Shown: positions 1-7,408 of the stretch, one piece after another
Layout of the letters: every line of letters begins with the position of its first letter
How positions within the stretch are numbered: position 1 is the first letter of the stretch
Assembly: GCA_000146855.1 (NCBI GenBank)
Contig: GL405246.1
Location: 615,830 to 638,891 of the forward strand
Source of the DNA: [Eubacterium] yurii subsp. margaretiae ATCC 43715
GTDB taxonomy: Bacteria > Bacillota > Clostridia > Peptostreptococcales > Filifactoraceae
Direction of reading: 5' to 3'
Length of the DNA stretch: 23,062 nt
Notes under the pieces: generated by a model
What the model was told of the DNA's origin: nothing
Database searches by the model: none
What the model saw: the letters and a program-made list of their open reading frames with translations, nothing else
Made by a program: the position numbers and the translations under genes

Positions 1-178
1 AAAAATATTATTTTAAAGTATATTTACATAAGTGGATAGTGATATTAAAAGAATATATCGAAATATATCTTTAATATTTTTTAGTATTTTTTGCACTTTT
101 TTTGACAACGTTTTATTAATTATGTAGTTCATCTTGGACGACAGGCTATCTTATGGTTAATTTGGAAAGATTCGGTAG
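1..178. other. AT-rich non-coding stretch
   Basis: No convincing gene. The 14-mer GTATATTTACATAA at 18-31 also occurs in the leaders of the second and third membrane-protein genes (1176-1189, 1929-1942), and with a 2-nt insertion before the fourth (2694-2709). The window may therefore start inside the leader of an earlier unit of the same array. A TTGACA at 102-107 has no good -10 partner. Confidence 0.3.
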
Positions 179-493
179 CTTTGGGACGGAGCTTCTGAAA
201 AAAAGAAACAGGGGAGACTTCCTTATTATATTGAAATTAGATATTGCCCTGCATTTCTTACTCAAACTATTGCAAATATGGCTTCAAAGAAATGTCCTAT
301 GGTAGGAAGAGATATGAGTGGAAAATATAATAAAGCAAAATGGAAATTTATTTTTTCAAGTGGGGAAGTACCATTTTTTAGTAATCTGCATGTTGGTGGA
401 ATGTATCATCCTCATATGCCTTTAACATATTATTTGATATCAAAAAATAACTTTATAGAATTGAAAAAAAAGGCGGAAGTATATGAACATTAA
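179..493 (+). pseudogene. C-terminal remnant of an unknown protein
   Basis: This frame is open from just after a TAG at 176-178 to the stop at 491-493. The first ATG (278) has no ribosome site, and the open frame reads back without a start, so it looks like the 3' end of a larger, decayed gene. The encoded tail is rich in aromatic residues and His (RYCPAF, HVGGMYHPHMP) and ends in a basic/acidic helix. An overlapping frame (153-305, TTG/ATG-rich) is open just upstream, so a frameshift near 165-300 is possible. The end overlaps the start of the next gene by 11 bp, as in translationally coupled pairs. I recognise no family. It could instead be a short intact gene starting at 278, which I think is less likely. 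Confidence 0.4.
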
Positions 494-926
494 TGAATCT
501 AAATCAAAAAAATATCTAAAGATAATGGTAGCATATTTTGGATTATATCTTATTCACTTTGTGATTTATCCCAATACACCTTTTTACACTAATTCTGACA
601 ACGATAAGTTTATACAGGGATGGTCTTGCCTCTTATTTCCATTTTTTGATATATTTATACTAAAGTCAAATTTTTTTTATGGTTGTATGGGTATAGCTAT
701 TTATGATATTTGTGTATTTATCTATAGTGCCGGAGGTGCTTATGATATTGGACGTTTAGGACTTTTTGATAAAGGAGCATTTTCTTACGAAGCATTATTA
801 TTTCATCTTACAGCTTTGACAGTTTTATATTTAGTAATTTATTTAATATTAACTATAATAATATTTGTTATAAACTGGATAAAAAACTATATAAGTAGTA
901 GAGAAGATAAAGAAGATAAGTCTTAA
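483..926 (+). CDS. 4-TM membrane protein, array unit 1 (type A)
   Basis: A 147-residue protein of unknown function with four hydrophobic segments: about 12-30, 45-61, 63-82 and 107-133. It shares with the next three genes the signatures LKIMxAYFGLYxxHxxIxPN (TM1) and LLFPxxDIxxLKSN (between TM2 and TM3). The N-terminus (ESKSKKY) and the C-terminus (SREDKEDKS) are charged, which predicts both ends inside and the TM1-TM2 and TM3-TM4 loops outside. The start lies inside the end of the preceding broken frame, with a GGCGG-type ribosome site at 472-476. It groups with unit 3 by PNTP, LLFPFFDI and the KEDKS/KEEKS tail. No enzymatic motif is visible. Possible roles (inference) are an immunity protein against a membrane-active toxin or a variable surface protein. 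Confidence 0.8.
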   Translation: MNINESKSKKYLKIMVAYFGLYLIHFVIYPNTPFYTNSDNDKFIQGWSCLLFPFFDIFILKSNFFYGCMGIAIYDICVFIYSAGGAYDIGRLGLFDKGAFSYEALLFHLTALTVLYLVIYLILTIIIFVINWIKNYISSREDKEDKS

Positions 927-1036
927 AGTATTATCATTGTTATAACCAAACCTTTTTAAATAATAGAAAAGGATTCTTGTACTAAAAATAATGATTTATA
1001 GTTTTTAATAAACATATTGTATTATTTATAACCATG

Positions 1037-1132
1037 CTAATACCTGATTAATAGACATCGATATTTGCATAATGAGATTTACTGCTATAAAAATCTTGTA
1101 AGTAATATATTGTCTATATTATCAGGTATTAG
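1037..1132. repeat. Inverted-repeat element, copy 1
   Basis: The arm CTAATACCTGATTAATAGAC (1037-1056) pairs with GTCTATATTATCAGGTATTAG (1112-1132) with one bulge. The interior contains a smaller AGATTT...AAATCT hairpin. Copies 2 and 3 keep both arms and interior; copy 4 keeps only the outer arms. It lies between unit 1 and unit 2. As RNA it would form a hairpin with a stem of about 22 bp, but it has no T-run, so it is not a standard terminator. Confidence 0.8.
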
Positions 1133-1229
1133 TATAAAAAATAATAAAGCATTAGAAGCTTGAATATGACATAAGGTATATTTACATAACTAAGATACAA
1201 AGAAAAAATATGTTAAGGATGTGTAATTT

Positions 1230-1676
1230 ATGGATAATGATAATAAAACAAAACTAATTAAATTTCTAAAAATAATGTCAGCATACTTTGTATTATACTT
1301 TATACATTATATTATAATGCCTAATTCTTTTATATATAGCGATCCTGAAAATGCTGCATTTATAATGGCTTGGATGTTCTTGTTATTTCCGCTTGTGGAT
1401 ATACTGCTATTAAAGTCAAATATACTGTATGGTACTATAGGAATAGTTTTCTATATCTTATGTATCTATATCTATAGTGCTAATGGAGCTTATGGTATGG
1501 GTCGTGGAGCACTTCTTGGAACTGGAAAATTTATGTATGAGAATCTCTTATTTGAACTTGAGTTTGGTACAATTTTATATATTATTGATTATTCTATAAT
1601 TTTTATAATAGTTTTTATAATAAGGAAAATAAGAGAATATATAAGGAAAAAAGAGGAAGAAAGATGGAATTCATAA
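1230..1676 (+). CDS. 4-TM membrane protein, array unit 2 (type B)
   Basis: A 148-residue paralog of unit 1 with the same four-TM layout. The ribosome site AAGGATG (1215-1221) lies 8 nt before the ATG. It pairs with unit 4: both have PNSFIYSDPEN in the first external loop, KSNILYGTIGI in TM3, an identical EEERWNS tail, and near-identical 3' flanks. Counting by eye, residues 1-85 differ from unit 4 at about 14 positions and the last 26 residues at about 2. The segment between (about 86-122, the external loop and start of TM4) differs at about 21 of 37. That focused divergence is not what neutral drift of a young duplicate would give. The function is unknown. Confidence 0.8.
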   Translation: MDNDNKTKLIKFLKIMSAYFVLYFIHYIIMPNSFIYSDPENAAFIMAWMFLLFPLVDILLLKSNILYGTIGIVFYILCIYIYSANGAYGMGRGALLGTGKFMYENLLFELEFGTILYIIDYSIIFIIVFIIRKIREYIRKKEEERWNS

Positions 1677-1786
1677 AATCTTCATCAATAATTATCTTTT
1701 TATAAGTAAAAAATATTATTAGTCAAATCAAAAATCATTCAAGAAGATTATTAATTTTAATCAAAGTATCATAATATCTATAAAAA

Positions 1787-1886
1787 TACTAATACCTGAT
1801 TAATAGACATTAATATTTGCATAATGAGATTTACTGTTATAAAAATCTTGTTAGAAATATATTGTCTATTTTATCGGGTATTAGTA
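1787..1886. repeat. Inverted-repeat element, copy 2
   Basis: Outer arms TACTAATACCTGAT (from 1787) and ATCGGGTATTAGTA (to 1886), with an inner extension AATAGACA/TGTCTATT. The interior is almost the same as copy 1. It is located between units 2 and 3. Confidence 0.8.
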
Positions 1887-1981
1887 TAAAAAATAATAAA
1901 TCATTTAGAAGTTTGAATATGATATAAGGTATATTTACATAACTAAAATACAAGGAATAATAAATTAGGGGTGCGTAATCT

Positions 1982-2443
1982 ATGAATACTGATAGAAAAA
2001 AAAAGTTAGTAAAATTTCTAAAAATAATGTCAGCATATTTCGGACTATACGCTATCCACTATCTAATACTTCCAAATACGCCAATTCACGGGAGATACGA
2101 AATAACAGGTTATTTTGATATCAGTAAATTTATGATGATGATATCAATTTTATTATTTCCATTTTTTGATATACTATTTTTAAAATCGAATATATTATTT
2201 GGCTTTTTAGGAATAGTGTTATATAGTATTTGCGTATATATTTACGATGCTAATGCTGTATATGAGCTTGGATATAGTGGTATTTTTTATACATCATTTA
2301 GTAGAGAATGGTTAGTATTTCAACTTGGAGTTTTGATAGTATTTTATGTAATAATTTATACTATATTTTTAATTATAATAAATATAGTAAGCGCTATAAG
2401 AAAACATATAAAAAATAAAAAAGACAAAGAAGAAAAGTCTTAA
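1982..2443 (+). CDS. 4-TM membrane protein, array unit 3 (type A)
   Basis: A 153-residue paralog, slightly longer because the first external loop is expanded (about 31-52, with GRYEITGYFDISKF). It keeps the family signatures LKIMSAYFGLY, LLFPFFDI and LKSNILFG. The C-terminus KKDKEEKS and the PNTP motif place it with unit 1. The TM3-TM4 loop holds GYSG, which is also found in unit 4 but not in unit 2. The ribosome site is AGGGGTG (1967-1973). The function is unknown, as for the other units. The loop-length change supports the idea that the external loops are the part under change. Confidence 0.8.
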   Translation: MNTDRKKKLVKFLKIMSAYFGLYAIHYLILPNTPIHGRYEITGYFDISKFMMMISILLFPFFDILFLKSNILFGFLGIVLYSICVYIYDANAVYELGYSGIFYTSFSREWLVFQLGVLIVFYVIIYTIFLIIINIVSAIRKHIKNKKDKEEKS

Positions 2444-2553
2444 ATCACTTTTATAAAGCAAGAAATATTAAATAATAGTAAGAGTATACTGATATCAAGT
2501 AAAAATATAATGCTTTAAAATATTTGGTTAAGAGGAAACCATATCTATAAAAA

Positions 2554-2653
2554 TACTAATACCTGATTAATAGACATCGATATATGTATAATGAGATTTA
2601 CTGTTATAAAAATCTTGTTAGAAATATATTGTCTATATTATCAGGTGTTAGTA
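2554..2653. repeat. Inverted-repeat element, copy 3
   Basis: TACTAATACCTGAT (2554-2567) pairs with ATCAGGTGTTAGTA (2640-2653), with the inner AATAGACA/TGTCTATAT extension. Its interior is close to copy 2. It is located between units 3 and 4. Confidence 0.8.
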
Positions 2654-2749
2654 TAAAAATAACAAATAATTAGAAGTTTGAATATGATATAAGGTATATA
2701 TTTACATAACTAAGATACAAAGAAAAAATATGTTAAGGATGTGTAGTCT

Positions 2750-3196
2750 ATGGATAAGGATAGGAAAACCAAACTAATTAAATTTCTAAAAATAATGTCA
2801 GCATACTTTGGATTATACTTTGTGCATTATGTTATAATACCTAATTCTTTTATATATAGCGATCCTGAAAATGCTAAATATATAATGATTTGGATGTTGT
2901 TGTTATTTCCGCTTATGGATATACTGCTATTAAAATCAAATATACTTTATGGTACTATAGGAATAATTTTCTATAGCTTGTGTATCTATATTTATAGAGC
3001 TAATTGTGCTTATAATATAGGATATAGTGGATTTCTCGGAAGAGGACCTTTTAGAGAAGAAACTCTATTATTTCATCTTAAGTGGATAATAATAATTTAT
3101 TCAATTATATATTTTATAATTTATATAATAGTTTTTATAATAAGGAAAATAAGAGAATATCTAAGGAAAAAAGAGGAAGAAAGATGGAATTCATAA
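2750..3196 (+). CDS. 4-TM membrane protein, array unit 4 (type B)
   Basis: A 148-residue paralog, closest to unit 2. TM segments are about 13-30, 45-62, 65-83 and 112-131. The N-terminal MDKDRKTKLIK and C-terminal RKIREYLRKKEEER are basic, so both ends are predicted cytoplasmic and residues 84-111 extracellular. That external stretch looks borrowed: GYSG matches unit 3 and LLFHL matches unit 1 (DNA TTATTTCATCTTA is shared with unit 1), while unit 2 has different residues there. Its leader, including AAGGATGTGTA before the ATG, nearly repeats that of unit 2. The function is unknown. Confidence 0.8.
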   Translation: MDKDRKTKLIKFLKIMSAYFGLYFVHYVIIPNSFIYSDPENAKYIMIWMLLLFPLMDILLLKSNILYGTIGIIFYSLCIYIYRANCAYNIGYSGFLGRGPFREETLLFHLKWIIIIYSIIYFIIYIIVFIIRKIREYLRKKEEERWNS

Positions 3197-3306
3197 ATTC
3201 TTCATCAATAATTATCTTTATATAAGTAAAAAATATTATTAATTAAATCAAAAATTATTCAAGAAGATTATTAATCTTAATCAAAGTATCATAATATCTA
3301 TAAAAA

Positions 3307-3390
3307 TACTAATACCTGAACAATGAGTTATCATATATTAAGTAATGTTATCAAAAACTATAGATACTTTCTTAGTTTCAGGTATTAGTA
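3307..3390. repeat. Inverted-repeat element, copy 4 (divergent interior)
   Basis: Perfect 14-bp outer arms TACTAATACCTGAA (3307-3320) and TTCAGGTATTAGTA (3377-3390), with an interior unrelated to copies 1-3. This last copy closes the array. Conserved ends with a different interior are what one expects if the ends are the functional part. Confidence 0.75.
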
Positions 3391-3428
3391 TTAAATTATT
3401 GAAAATTCAGGGATAATGATGAAAGATT

Positions 3429-3552
3429 GATAAATATGCAATTTTCAATTAATATTATTAAGAAAATAGTGTGTCAAGTAGTGTATAAAATAATCAATTT
3501 ATGTTTAAATTTCCACTAAAATTGAGATGATTTTAGTGGAAAAGTTGAGTTC
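3429..3552 (+). repeat. Duplicated aro leader segment, copy A (upstream of aroA)
   Basis: This segment of about 124 bp matches 4933-5056 upstream of aroC at roughly 80% by eye. Shared blocks are GATAAATATGCAA, AGAAAAT, TGTGTCAAG, GTGTAT, AATCAATTTAT, TTTAAATTTC and TTTAGTGG. It contains the perfect hairpin at 3510-3542. A TATAAT at 3553-3558 sits just after it and could be a -10, but I see no good -35. It is probably a shared regulatory region. Confidence 0.7.
3510..3542 (+). promoter_or_regulatory. Perfect 13-bp inverted repeat in aroA leader
   Basis: TTTCCACTAAAAT (3510-3522), loop TGAGATG, then ATTTTAGTGGAAA (3530-3542). It lies directly before a TATAAT (3553-3558), so it could be a repressor operator as well as an RNA hairpin. 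The aroC copy keeps the right half (TTTAGTGGGAAA) and degrades the left half. Confidence 0.55.
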
Positions 3553-3577
3553 TATAATTTTTTGTTGTTAGGCTGTA

Positions 3578-3601
3578 GATATTTTTAACTTGAAAAATAT
3601 C
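3578..3601 (+). promoter_or_regulatory. Hairpin just upstream of the aroA ribosome site
   Basis: GATATTTTT (3578-3586), loop AACTTG, AAAAATATC (3593-3601): a perfect 9-bp stem ending 37 nt before the aroA ATG. It could be an attenuator or mRNA-stability element. It is not repeated before aroC. Confidence 0.4.
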
Positions 3602-3638
3602 TGATAGAAATATCAATGCTTATAAAAAGGATGATATT

Positions 3639-4892
3639 ATGATAAGAATTAAAAGTGGAAATTTAAGTGGAAAAATCCAGGCTATTACTTCAAAGTCTAT
3701 GGCACATCGTCAGATTATATGCTCTGCTCTGTCAAATGCTGATAGCACTCTATTCATACCTGATATATCTGATGACATTGAATGTACTCTTTCTGCGGTG
3801 GAAAATCTTGGAATAAAGCTCATAAAAGATGGAGCTTATATAAGATTATCACCTACAAATAAGAAAAGTGAGCTTTTTGATTGTAGAGAAAGTGGGACTA
3901 CACTTAGGTTTATGCTTACAATTGCTCCGTCCATTCTTGATATTTGTCATTTTACAGGGAGAGGTAGGCTGCCTGAAAGACCGATAAATCAGATAATTGA
4001 TATACTTAGAAGCCCAAAATGCGAAGTTAGTAGTGATAAACTTCCGCTTACAATTAAAAATAAGTTTGAATTTACAGAAGTTGAAATAGCTGCAAATATC
4101 AGCTCTCAATTTATTTCCGGACTTTTAATTTCTTCCGTCTTGCAAAAAGATGATGTGCATATCAAAGTAGTGGGCGACTTCGAGTCAAAGTCCTATGTGG
4201 ATATGACGGTAGATGTGATGAGAAGATACGGCATTGAAATTATAGAGGATGAAAAAAGCTATTTTATTAGGAAAAATCAAAGATATATAAGTCCTAAGGA
4301 GAATGTCATAGAAAAAGACTGGTCAAACTCTGCATTTTTCTTGACAGCCGGAGCGATAGGCGCTCCTGTCACGCTTTGCGGACTGAATCCTAACTCTCTA
4401 CAGTCAGATAAGAGGATAATTGAGATAATTGAAAACTTCGGGGCAAGGGTAGATATGGATGAAGATGAGATTACTGTAAGCAAAGACAAGTCTGATGTAA
4501 TAGAGGTGGATATGTCGCAAATTCCGGACTTACTGCCTATTTTATCTGTACTTGCATGTGCAACAAAGGGCACAAGCAGATTTTATAATGCAAGGAGACT
4601 AAGGCTCAAGGAAAGCGACAGGATATATGCCTCTTGCCGGATGATAAAAGCTCTTGGTGGGAATGCTGTTGAAAAAGATGACGAGCTTATAATTGAGGGA
4701 AGAGGAAGATTAAGAGGCGGAACGGTAGATTCTTTCAACGACCATAGGATAGCTATGTCTGCTGCAATAGCAAGTATAATATGTGATGATGATGTCATAA
4801 TAAAGGGCGAAAATGCAGTAAACAAATCTTATCCGAAATTTTTTGAAGATTTTCAAAGTTTGGGAGGAAAAGTTGAGATTTTAAAATTATAA
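3639..4892 (+). CDS. aroA: 3-phosphoshikimate 1-carboxyvinyltransferase (EPSP synthase)
   Basis: A 417-residue EPSP synthase, the sixth step of the shikimate pathway (shikimate-3-phosphate plus PEP to EPSP), cytosolic. Motifs in order: SKSMAHR (18-24, substrate lysine), ESGTTLRF (84-91, the loop that contacts PEP), LPERPI, SSQF (155-158), DWSNSAFFL, LRLKESDRI (KESDR 324-328) and FNDHRIAMS (DHR 368-370). Length is normal for the family. The ribosome site AAAGGATG (3626-3633) fixes the ATG. It is followed by aroC and aroK in pathway-related order, but with long gaps (339 and over 200 bp), and it has its own copy of the shared leader. The ESGTT loop is the variant seen in many anaerobes. I cannot infer glyphosate response from it. 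Confidence 0.95.
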   Translation: MIRIKSGNLSGKIQAITSKSMAHRQIICSALSNADSTLFIPDISDDIECTLSAVENLGIKLIKDGAYIRLSPTNKKSELFDCRESGTTLRFMLTIAPSILDICHFTGRGRLPERPINQIIDILRSPKCEVSSDKLPLTIKNKFEFTEVEIAANISSQFISGLLISSVLQKDDVHIKVVGDFESKSYVDMTVDVMRRYGIEIIEDEKSYFIRKNQRYISPKENVIEKDWSNSAFFLTAGAIGAPVTLCGLNPNSLQSDKRIIEIIENFGARVDMDEDEITVSKDKSDVIEVDMSQIPDLLPILSVLACATKGTSRFYNARRLRLKESDRIYASCRMIKALGGNAVEKDDELIIEGRGRLRGGTVDSFNDHRIAMSAAIASIICDDDVIIKGENAVNKSYPKFFEDFQSLGGKVEILKL

Positions 4893-4932
4893 TATCATAC
4901 TTGACATAGTTTTTTCAGGGTTTTTATTTTTT

Positions 4933-5056
4933 GATAAATATGCAAATTTCAATAATTATCATTTAGAAAATTATGTGTCAAGCGGTGTATCAAAAAAATC
5001 AATTTATATTTAAATTTCAATTAAAATCGTTATAAATTTAGTGGGAAAGTAGAGTT
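4933..5056 (+). repeat. Duplicated aro leader segment, copy B (upstream of aroC)
   Basis: Second copy of the segment at 3429-3552, in the same orientation and with the same overall length. It ends about 175 nt before the aroC start. The rest of the 4893-5231 gap is AT-rich with no gene. A TTGACA at 4901-4906 has only a poor -10. Confidence 0.7.
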
Positions 5057-5231
5057 TTAAATAAATGCTTAGAGGACAAAGATTATGATTTTATAATAGT
5101 TGAGATAATATTATATATCTGCTATAAATAAAACATTAATAATAGAGAAAGTTAGTATTTATATCTATATACTATATTTTTACTAAAAAGATAAAAATTG
5201 CTTTTCATTAATTTGAAAAAGGGGAGATAAG

Positions 5232-6344
5232 ATGTCATCTTTCATTGGAAATAAATTACAGCTTTGTATATATGGAGAATCTCATGGAAATTCAATAGGT
5301 GCAGTGGTGCATGGACTACCGGCAGGAATAAGTATAGATATGGAAAACTTAAGCTCTTTTGTCAGCAGAAGAAGACCTAATCAAAATAAGTACACTACAA
5401 AGAGAAATGAAAAGGACGAGTTTGAAATATTATCAGGCTATTTTGAAGGCTATACGACAGGCGCTCCACTTGCTATAAATATCAAAAATGAAAATATGCA
5501 ATCAGGAGATTATAATAATTTATCGGAAAATCTCAGACCTTCCCATGCAGACTATACAGGATATTTGAGATACAAGGGCTATAACGACTATAGAGGTGGA
5601 GGGCATTTTTCAGGCAGGCTTACAGCTCCGCTTTGCGTAGTAGGGGGCATAGCGCTTCAAATCTTGGAAAAACTAAATATCTTTGTCTGTTCACACATTT
5701 CTTCGCTTTACAATATTATTGACACTCCTATATACTTAGAAACTCTTGCCTCACAACAGTATCTTACGAAAAAAGAACTTCCGTTTTTTGATGATGAAAA
5801 TATCGCAAAAGCAAAGCTTCTATTGGATAAAATAATGTACGAAAAAGATTCTGTAGGCGGCATAGTTGAGATAATGGTGCATAATATGGTAGGTGGATTG
5901 GGTTCGCCATTTTTTGACAGCTTGGAGAGCAGATTAGCTCATATAATTTTTTCCATTCCTGCTGTTAAGGGCTTGGACTTTGGTAGCGGTTTTGAGTCAG
6001 CTATGCTAAAGGGCAGTCAAAACAATGATGAACTTGAGATTGCAGATGGAAAAATAAGGACAAAGACAAATCACGATGGGGGAATAAACGGCGGAATATC
6101 AAACGGAATGCCTATAATAATGAAAGTCGCTGTAAAGCCAACACCGTCAATAGCAAGAGAGCAAGATACTGTAAATATAAAGACTATGGAAGACTCAAAA
6201 CTGGAGATAAAAGGCAGACACGATCCTGCGGTCATACTACGCATTCCGCCTGTACTTGAGTCTGCTGTAGCAATCACTCTATTGGATATAATTTTGGAAG
6301 AAAAGGCAGAGATTATAGAAGCTATGATAGACTTTAAGAAATGA
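5232..6344 (+). CDS. aroC: Chorismate synthase
   Basis: A 370-residue chorismate synthase that converts EPSP to chorismate with reduced FMN, the last common step to aromatic amino acids. Motifs: GESHGNSIGAVVHGLPAG near the N-terminus, SRRRPNQNKYTTKRNEKDE, SGYFEGYTTGAPLAI, RPSHADYTG, DYRGGGHFSGRLTAP (active-site and FMN loop), DSVGGIVE, NHDGGINGGISNGMPI, and a terminal HDPAVILRIPPVLESA where most homologs read RHDPC. The strong ribosome site GGGGAGA (5221-5227) supports the ATG. It sits between aroA and aroK, each separated by AT-rich gaps, and carries the same leader segment as aroA. That points to joint regulation rather than a tight operon. Confidence 0.95.
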   Translation: MSSFIGNKLQLCIYGESHGNSIGAVVHGLPAGISIDMENLSSFVSRRRPNQNKYTTKRNEKDEFEILSGYFEGYTTGAPLAINIKNENMQSGDYNNLSENLRPSHADYTGYLRYKGYNDYRGGGHFSGRLTAPLCVVGGIALQILEKLNIFVCSHISSLYNIIDTPIYLETLASQQYLTKKELPFFDDENIAKAKLLLDKIMYEKDSVGGIVEIMVHNMVGGLGSPFFDSLESRLAHIIFSIPAVKGLDFGSGFESAMLKGSQNNDELEIADGKIRTKTNHDGGINGGISNGMPIIMKVAVKPTPSIAREQDTVNIKTMEDSKLEIKGRHDPAVILRIPPVLESAVAITLLDIILEEKAEIIEAMIDFKK

Positions 6345-6593
6345 TGATTATACTAAAATCTAATAAAATAATGGATGATAGTATTAAATATACTAAATTC
6401 AACTTTTTTAGATAAATAATATTGAAGTTTCAGTGTTTATGAAAAATACTGTCTTTACTTTGATATATTTTAAAAATTATTGCTGAATAGCAAAATAGCA
6501 GTTTTAAATTATGTGAATTAGTTGAAATCAAAAGAAAATAAGTATAGTAAAAGTGTTTAAATATATCTATTGCTTAGGGTGGTGGAAATAAGA

Positions 6594-7133
6594 TTGAAAA
6601 AGGAAGATATTGATTTGAGAAAAAAAACAAATATAGCAATAATAGGTATGCCGGGTAGCGGAAAGACCACTCTTAGTGAGAAATTGGCAGATTTATCTAA
6701 AAAAGACTTTGTTGATGTGGACTCCCTGATAGTAAGTGAGAATAATATTAGTATAGCTGAGATTTTTGAAAAATATGGAGAGGCATATTTTAGAAAATTG
6801 GAAAGTGATATGATACAAAGGTTATCATTGATGGATGATACAGTTATATCAACAGGTGGCGGTTGTGTGAAAAATGAAGATAATATCAATAATCTTAGGC
6901 GAAATGCTATAATAGTTTATGTCAAGCGTGATTTGGAAAAGCTTGAAACTTCAGGTAGACCGCTGTCAGCAGGCGGACTTGAATCTGTAAAAAAACTTTT
7001 TGAGGAAAGACAAGCTTTGTACGAAAAATATAGTGACATTCAAGTAGATAATAATACAGATATCCAAGATTGTGCTATAAGGATATATAAGAGCTATCTT
7101 AAGCATATTGAAAAACTGATAAATAAAAAGTGA
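6594..7133 (+). CDS. aroK: Shikimate kinase
   Basis: Shikimate kinase that phosphorylates shikimate with ATP to feed AroA. Motifs: P-loop GMPGSGKTT (18-26), VDVDSL (substrate Asp), AYFRKLES (substrate Arg), STGGGCV, lid GRPLS, and a final RQALYEKY. I chose the TTG at 6594 because an AGGGTGGTGG (6576-6585) lies 8 nt upstream; this gives 179 residues. In-frame TTG 6570 and GTG 6579/6582 are alternatives and would add at most 8 residues. There is no ATG near the N-terminus, so a non-ATG start seems certain. The gene ends the aro cluster; aroB, aroD and aroE are not in the window. Confidence 0.92.
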   Translation: MKKEDIDLRKKTNIAIIGMPGSGKTTLSEKLADLSKKDFVDVDSLIVSENNISIAEIFEKYGEAYFRKLESDMIQRLSLMDDTVISTGGGCVKNEDNINNLRRNAIIVYVKRDLEKLETSGRPLSAGGLESVKKLFEERQALYEKYSDIQVDNNTDIQDCAIRIYKSYLKHIEKLINKK

Positions 7134-7315
7134 ATTATTATTTAAGCAGATGTATAAATAGGTCGATATTTATTGAATTATTTTATGATTAGCTATTAGA
7201 ATATTCATTTTATATTTAATAGCTATACTATCTGTAAAAACTATAGGAAGAGCTTGTAAAATATAAGACTTAAATTGAACTATATAAAATAATCCTCAAA
7301 TTATAAGTTGTTTTT

Positions 7316-7344
7316 TTGATTTTTTTTGTAAAAATACTTATAAT
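7316..7344 (+). promoter_or_regulatory. Sigma-A-type promoter for the cofE-like gene
   Basis: TTGATT (7316-7321), 17-nt spacer, TATAAT (7339-7344). It is 64 nt before the ribosome site of the next gene. Confidence 0.65.
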
Positions 7345-7408
7345 ATTTGTATATGAACAGTTAATAAATTTAAAGAGTTTTAATACATCTTTACAAAGGA
7401 GAAATAAT

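Noticed and set aside
102..130. TTGACA promoter at window start
   Set aside because: The hexamer at the right distance is TAGTTC, a poor -10.
1037..1132. IR element as a phase-variable invertible promoter
   Set aside because: The interior has a weak TTGCAT...TATAAA at 15 nt spacing only, the segment is very short for known switches, and no recombinase is present; kept only as one option.
6480..6510. GCTGAATAGCAAAATAGCAG as a terminator after aroC
   Set aside because: Only short alternative stems form and the T-run is weak; not enough to call.
7316..7408. 31 extra N-terminal codons for the CofE-like gene
   Set aside because: They overlap the TTGATT-17-TATAAT promoter, and the perfect AAAGGAG supports the ATG at 7409.
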